From Scleroderma bovista (taxonomy: Eukaryota > Basidiomycota > Agaricomycetes > Boletales > Sclerodermataceae): a DNA stretch of 64,000 nucleotides. The DNA lies in contig JAYMGJ010000254.1 of the NCBI GenBank assembly GCA_037178675.1, forward strand, positions 62,001-126,000. The letters are read 5' to 3'. Made by a program: the position numbers and the translations under genes. The notes beneath the pieces are model-generated. The model had not been told where the DNA came from. It searched no databases and saw nothing but the letters and a program-made list of their open reading frames with translations. Shown piece after piece: positions 59,564 to 64,000 of this stretch (position 1 is the first letter of the stretch; the number at the start of each line of letters is the position of its first letter).

Positions 59564-60410
59564 GGCTGCCGCGGAGGCGGAAGCGGGGGCGTCTGCGCTG
59601 GGTGATGGAGGAGTCAAATCATATTACGATGTGGGCGAGGAAGACAGTGGGATGAGCGCAGTGCTTGATACATGGCGTCGTGCAATCCGGAGTGTGCGGG
59701 AGGCACTCCAGAGGGCGCATGCGCTGTGCACGCGCGAGGCGGATCTGTCGTCGCGCCTTGATAGCAGAGTTGTGATGCTTCGCGAGGAGATCAAGGTAAA
59801 GATGAGGATGGTAGGGATAAGTGATGTATGATTGGACTCAGATCAGGTGCTTGTGTATGTACTCCATAAATATGATGCACATGACAGACTGGAACACTGA
59901 GCATGTGGATCTTAACTTTGGACAGCGAACAAAATGATAAATAATACCAGAGCTCCGGAGAGCCAATAATATCAACCAACCTGAGAACCTATAAGGGCAA
60001 TTTGACCAACCAAGAGAGGCATCTGTCTTGAAGACCACCGCTCGCAATGGGAACTATCGCTGGTAGTAAAGGCTGGCTAAAGGAACAAAGTCATGTACCA
60101 TCAATGAAACCAGCAGACTGAAATCCCAAGTAGGTCCGTGGTGGTAGCTGTCCGAACAGATTTTAAGTAACATGGTGGAAGAAAGTGAGAACTTGACACA
60201 GGATGTGAATCAAAGCTAATGGCTGTGGAGGAGATCAGTATATAAACCATGGAGTTGCCAGCCATCGCAGTTTTGCTGCTTAATAGTAAATATGCAATGC
60301 AGGTTCTTCACTGGAACTCCCAGGAAGGAACTCCCCGTCTCCTGTTTCTGATCAATGTTAGAGATTTGGGTGCTGCGCTAGACTAGTGTTGGTAAGTTGC
60401 ATCACTTAGA
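59564..60410 (+). pseudogene. Duplicated 3' fragment of IML2
   Basis: 59564-60061 repeats 56836-57333: the coding end ([12 protein letters not shown]..., then TWRRAIRS and MRMVGISDV with stop near 59831) and the 3' flank. A few substitutions occur, such as Glu to Lys near the end. The rest of the flank (GATTTGGG to CACTTAGA) resumes at about 60359 after about 295 bases absent from the first copy. There is no start, and less than a third of IML2 is present, so it is a dead fragment. Confidence 0.85.
60062..60358. mobile_element. ~295-base insertion inside the duplicated IML2 flank
   Basis: Present only in the second copy of the duplicated IML2 3' flank: homology stops after CGCTG at 60061 and resumes at GAGATTTGGG near 60357. 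It contains TATATAAAC at about 60240. No terminal inverted repeats or target duplication were evident, so the type is unknown; the alternative is a deletion from the first copy. Confidence 0.4.
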
Positions 60411-60514
60411 GTGCCTACACAAGGTGCATGACCAAATAATGTTTATCATAAGACACTGCATTATGCTAAACATTAGTTTCAATAATATTAACATATTGAA
60501 ATGTGACATATGTA

Positions 60515-60645
60515 AGAATTATCACCTTGCTTGACAAGGTTTCTGTCGCACCCAAAAATCATGGGAATGTATGCCCCCTGTCTTACTGGATAAATCTGAT
60601 CTGAGTTTGAAACCAGTTGCACTACCAATTGCGCTACCTACTATT
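60515..60645 (-). mobile_element. tRNA-derived SINE
   Basis: On the minus strand it begins GTAGCGCAATTGGTAGTGC, a tRNA-like A box. GGTTTCAAACTC follows, close to the B-box consensus GGTTCGAATCC, giving an internal RNA polymerase III promoter. The unrelated body ends in a tail containing CCTTGTCAAGCAAGGTGAT. The tail recurs at 4217-4290, supporting a repeat family. Confidence 0.6.
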
Positions 60646-61136
60646 ACTATGTGCATCCCTACCCACCTATACATATTCATCATCCTTCACATCAGCAAAC
60701 TAGCCCTTTTGCTTAGCTGAGTGCCCAGCTCAGCAAGTCTGTCCCAGGCTTTACACAGCAACAACAGACTGGCCTAGTGTTACACAGCTATCACAGACAC
60801 TCCATTCAATCCAGTAGAGTACATACTACACTACCAATAAAAAAAAGATCACACCAAGTTTTAAGGCAAATAAATTTGATTATATCAAGTCGTACTAAAT
60901 ACTAAGTAAACTACTAATCAATAAATGTTGCAGGCAACGGCGGCATCGTCGCGCTGGTGGCTGTCATCACTGGTGCCATCGCGTTGGTGGCGGTTGGCAT
61001 TGTCATTGTTGACTGGTCAACAATGCTGGTGGTGGTGCGTCGTGTTGTCGACGCAGGTGGTGGGTCGTCTGGTCATCATCGGGTCGTGACGACGACGCAG
61101 GGGGTGGGATGGTCATTGTCGTGTCGCGATGACGAT
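60646..61136. other. Region between the SINE and the TGG microsatellite
   Basis: No gene. AT-rich up to 60930 (CTAAATACTAAGTAAACTACT), then a sudden change to GTGG/TCG-rich low-complexity sequence. Confidence 0.4.
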
Positions 61137-61247
61137 GCTGGTGGTGGTGGTGGTGGTGGTGGTGGTGGTGGTGGTGGTGGTGGTGGTGGTGGTGGTGGTG
61201 GTGGTGGTGGTGGTGGTGGTGGTGGTGGTGGTGGTGGTGGTGGTGGT
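61137..61247. repeat. TGG trinucleotide microsatellite
   Basis: About 36 uninterrupted copies of TGG (plus strand). Apparent poly-Gly, poly-Val, poly-His and poly-Thr frames here are composition effects. G-rich runs may form quadruplex or R-loop structures. Confidence 0.9.
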
Positions 61248-62560
61248 CGGTCGCGATGACAACACTGGTGGTGGGACGGTGGCCGCGTTGTCGACGCAGG
61301 TCATGGTGGTAGTGGTGGTGGTTGGTGCTGTCGCTGTAGCCGTCGTTGTTGTCTGGTCGACGACACTGGTGGTGGTGGTGGTTGGTGTCGTCGCCATCGT
61401 CTGTCATCTGTGGTGGGGTCATTGTTGGCGTCACTGATGGTGGTTGCATTGACCCGCTGGTGGTGAGGCGGCATGTAGTGACGTGGTAAATACTATTAGG
61501 AAATATTGGTAGTTCAATTTGCTGATATAATATTGTACACAAACACGTGCACACACACACACTTCAAAATTTTCTGTAAGTCCTTCAACCTTATTCTCTC
61601 TATCTTCCACCACCACACCATGTGTCGATCACCACCTGACAGCCACCACCACTAGCATTGACGATGACGCGGTCGCCACCACCACCACCAACGTTGACGC
61701 GACCACCACCAGTGTCGACGATGATGCAACCACCACCAACGTCAACGGTGATGTGGCACCACCACCAGCGTCAACGCGACCACCACCAACGCGGACATGA
61801 CCACCACCAATGTTGACGGCAATGCAGCCACCACCACCAACGCAGACACGACCACCACCAACATCGACAGCGACGTGGCCACCACCACCAGCATCAATGC
61901 AATGACCACCACCGTTGACGGCAACGATGACCAACATCAACTGCGACCACCACCAACATCGACGCGACCACCACCAACGTTGATGTGACCACCACCAACG
62001 TTGATGTGACCACCACCAACGTTGATGTGACCACCACCAACGTTGATGTGACCACCACCAACGTTGATGTGACCACCACCAACGTTGATGTGACCACCAC
62101 CAACGTTGATGTGACCACCACCAACGTTGATGTGACCACCACCAACGTTGATGTGACCACCACCAACGTTGATGTGACCACCACCAACGTTGATGTGACC
62201 ACCACCAACGTTGATGTGACCACCACCAACGTCGACGTGACCACCCACCTGCGTCGATTACGCGGCCACCACCAGCGACGACGGTCTCCCCACCACTGTC
62301 ATCCACGACGACGCGGCCACCACCCACCTGCGTCGATGACGTGGCCACCACCAGCGACGACAGCCACTCCACCACCAGTGTCAACGATGCGCCCACCATT
62401 GACGACGACGACCCCACCACCTGGGTTATCGACGCAGCCATCACCAGCGACAATGACGGCCCTACCACCTGCGTTGTCGATGCGGCCACCACAAGCAATG
62501 ATGACAACGACCCCACCACCAGCGTTGCTGACGCGACCACCACCCCGACGTATATAATAA
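61248..62560. repeat. Low-complexity ACC/GTT/ACG block with a 21-base minisatellite
   Basis: The whole block is made of ACCACCACC, ACG and TTGACG motifs. Within it, 61977-62245 is a near-perfect tandem array of about 12 copies of a 21-base unit (contains GTTGATGTG and ACCACCACC). The unit is a multiple of three, so long Thr/Asn/Val/Asp frames appear. No start, splice or domain support for a gene. Confidence 0.8.
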
Positions 62561-62645
62561 TTAGTCTTTGTTCTGTAGTTCTTTTTGTTGAATTGATATA
62601 AATTGATTGACTTGAACATTGAATGAATTAAGTGGTCAAAAATAT

Positions 62646-63630
62646 TCAAGTACAGACAGTAAAGGTAGTGTAGGTGCTGTTGATAGTGCTACTGGAACAG
62701 TCTGGGAAAGCTGGGACAAGTGCTGGGACAGTCCTGGACAGTGCTAGCCAGTTAGGTACCTTGCTAGGAGTAGCTGGGGCTCTGGGGTAACTGGCCAGTG
62801 CTGTCCAGTACTGTCCAAGGGAGGGTTGGTTTGCTGATGCAGTTGTTCTTGTATCCCGTCCCATTTCTTTCCACCACTTTGAAGTTTTGTTGTTCAATTC
62901 ATCAATCCGATCGTTTTCTGCAAGTAACTCTGCACAATGTCCCACCCGAAAGAGCTTGTCATCAAAATCACGCAAAAGCTGAATTGTCGAGCGCCCTGAA
63001 CTGCGTGAAAGTGCAACATACAAGTTGAACAACATCAGACCACCTGTTGGAGGTGTTGCAATGTCCACCATGACTGCTTGGATGGTTTGTCCTTGTGATC
63101 GGTAGTCGGTGAAGGCATAAGCAGCTGTCATGGGGAACTGATGCCGCTGCACTGTGCGTGAGATGACCTTCGCTTCTGCCAATTTGCACTTGATTTGGAA
63201 AGTTTTAGATGCTGGTTCAACAGGTAAACAGACTCCTCCAAATCCTTCAACTGTGTTGCTCGTGTGCAATTGAGCTTCACGAGAACACAAACCGGCAAGT
63301 GCTTGAGCTTGACAACAGGCTCTATTTGTGAGATCTGAGGTTCGTCTGGACTCAATAAAATGTCCACCACAGTACCACAAGCTCCATTTGTAATATCCAG
63401 GTTGGTCTGCACATTTTGTGTTACCATTACCTGCATGCCAATTGCAACCTCAACAGTGGCAGGAAGGTCTTGTTTTCACTTTTGATCTCTGCCAGATGCC
63501 CTTGTGGCAATAGCATAATGCTCAGAAAGCGTCAGTGGTTGGCCTTTAATTGTATCCTCCACATGACATTGGAAGATGACGTGTTGCGCATGATGACCAT
63601 GTTGTTGTAATGCAGCTTCTGAGATGACCA
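62646..63630 (-). pseudogene. Decayed Helitron PIF1-like helicase, C-terminal part
   Basis: Rolling-circle transposon helicase remnant. Reading from about 63628: ALQQHGHHAQ, CHVEDTIKGQPLT, IGMQVMVTQNVQTNLDITNG and RHQFPMTAAYAFTDYRSQGQ. LFNLYVALSRSSGRSTIQLL (helicase motif VI region) and RDFDDKLFRVGH follow. The frame is broken at least twice: an in-frame TGA near 63480 (after GRDQK), and a one-base frameshift near 63235 between KDLEE and VCLPVEPAS. The Rep domain and the N-terminal helicase motifs are absent or beyond the window. After the conserved part the frame runs on without family match. Confidence 0.8.
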
Positions 63631-63989
63631 TAGGCAGAACACCTAAGACCCAACCACATGCTAAGGCTCTGAGGAGGATAGGATGTGAGTACTAGGGCAA
63701 AGACCCAAGATGAGCTCGAATGGAGAGCCTCTGGGTGCTGGATTGCACTGTATATATACTACTCTACACAAGGGCTATGCAAGGCTATCCATGAGGCTAC
63801 GTACTGTGCTAAGCTATGCTAAGTGATGTCATAGTGGAGCTAAGGCTATGCGGAATGACATCAAGGGAGGCAGTGTGTACAGCATGAGGCACAGGTCTAG
63901 ACTGGGCAGACAAGACACGGCTGTACACTAAGATAAGATAAGTGCTATCTAATCGCAGATTAGATAAGATAAAAAGTTGGTCCGTTACA
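63631..63989 (-). mobile_element. Probable LTR fragment
   Basis: On the minus strand it begins TGTAACGGACC at 63989, resembling LTR starts of fungal retrotransposons. A TATATATAC core-promoter-like box lies about 240 bases in (plus 63746-63757). It runs up to the Helitron remnant without a clear CA end, so it may be truncated or continue differently. No target duplication can be checked because the window ends. Confidence 0.35.
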
Positions 63990-64000
63990 CCACTCCCCCC

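Noticed and set aside
61003..61560. Long poly-His/poly-Gly/poly-Val/poly-Thr proteins
   Set aside because: They are frame readings of a TGG microsatellite, open on both strands because the repeat lacks stop codons.
61629..62543. 304-codon Trp/Val-rich open frame
   Set aside because: Translation of the 21-base minisatellite; all three frames are equally open and no start context or intron is present.

Overview
The window looks like a basidiomycete (Agaricomycete-type) nuclear genome. Genes are split into many short exons by introns of about 50-70 bases with GT...AG ends. The recognisable proteins are typically fungal: SCS7-type fatty acid 2-hydroxylase, mitochondrial mL54, a TFIIIC WD40 subunit, ferric reductase, a GID-complex ARMC8 protein, IML2, a fungal secreted Thr/Ser/Gly-rich protein and a basidiomycete kinase-like protein. 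The tRNA-Asp gene carries an intron. All exon boundaries were read by eye.

Layout. 1-4.05 kb: a 5' partial ACSF2-like acyl-CoA synthetase (minus) and a complete cytochrome-b5/fatty acid 2-hydroxylase (plus), two lipid genes diverging from a shared upstream region. 4.2-14.05 kb: a transposon nest. The 5' end and first exons of a hAT transposon are cut by a 7.67-kb, nearly perfect palindrome. Each 3.8-kb arm is built of two tandem-repeat arrays plus a unique core, and the whole is flanked by TA dinucleotides. 14.9-24.2 kb: a tandem segmental duplication carrying two minus-strand copies of a half-size ABC transporter. A third, more diverged copy lies on the plus strand at 30.75-33.41 kb. Between them sit mL54 and the TFIIIC WD40 gene, which converge.

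34.6-37.1 kb: the intron-containing tRNA-Asp(GTC) and a kinase-like gene. 37.4-40.5 kb: two nested DNA transposon-like elements, both non-coding. 40.6-44.1 kb: two unidentified coding regions. 44.5-50.6 kb: a ferric reductase, an unidentified multi-exon gene and an MFS transporter. 51.1-57.1 kb: GID5/ARMC8 and IML2, head to head with only about 77 bases between their start codons. 58.0-59.5 kb: a secreted protein and a small membrane protein. 59.56-60.06 kb: a duplicated 3' fragment of IML2. 60.5-64.0 kb: repeats, including a tRNA-derived SINE, a TGG microsatellite, a 21-base minisatellite, a decayed Helitron helicase and a probable LTR end.

The housekeeping blocks (lipid metabolism, mitochondrial translation, Pol III transcription, iron reduction, GID ubiquitin ligase, IML2) look intact. 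They are separated by accessory blocks dominated by transposons and recent duplications. The strongest candidate for something undescribed is the giant palindrome at 6375-14046. It is either a new foldback-like mobile element able to make a very long hairpin RNA, or an assembly artefact that must be excluded.
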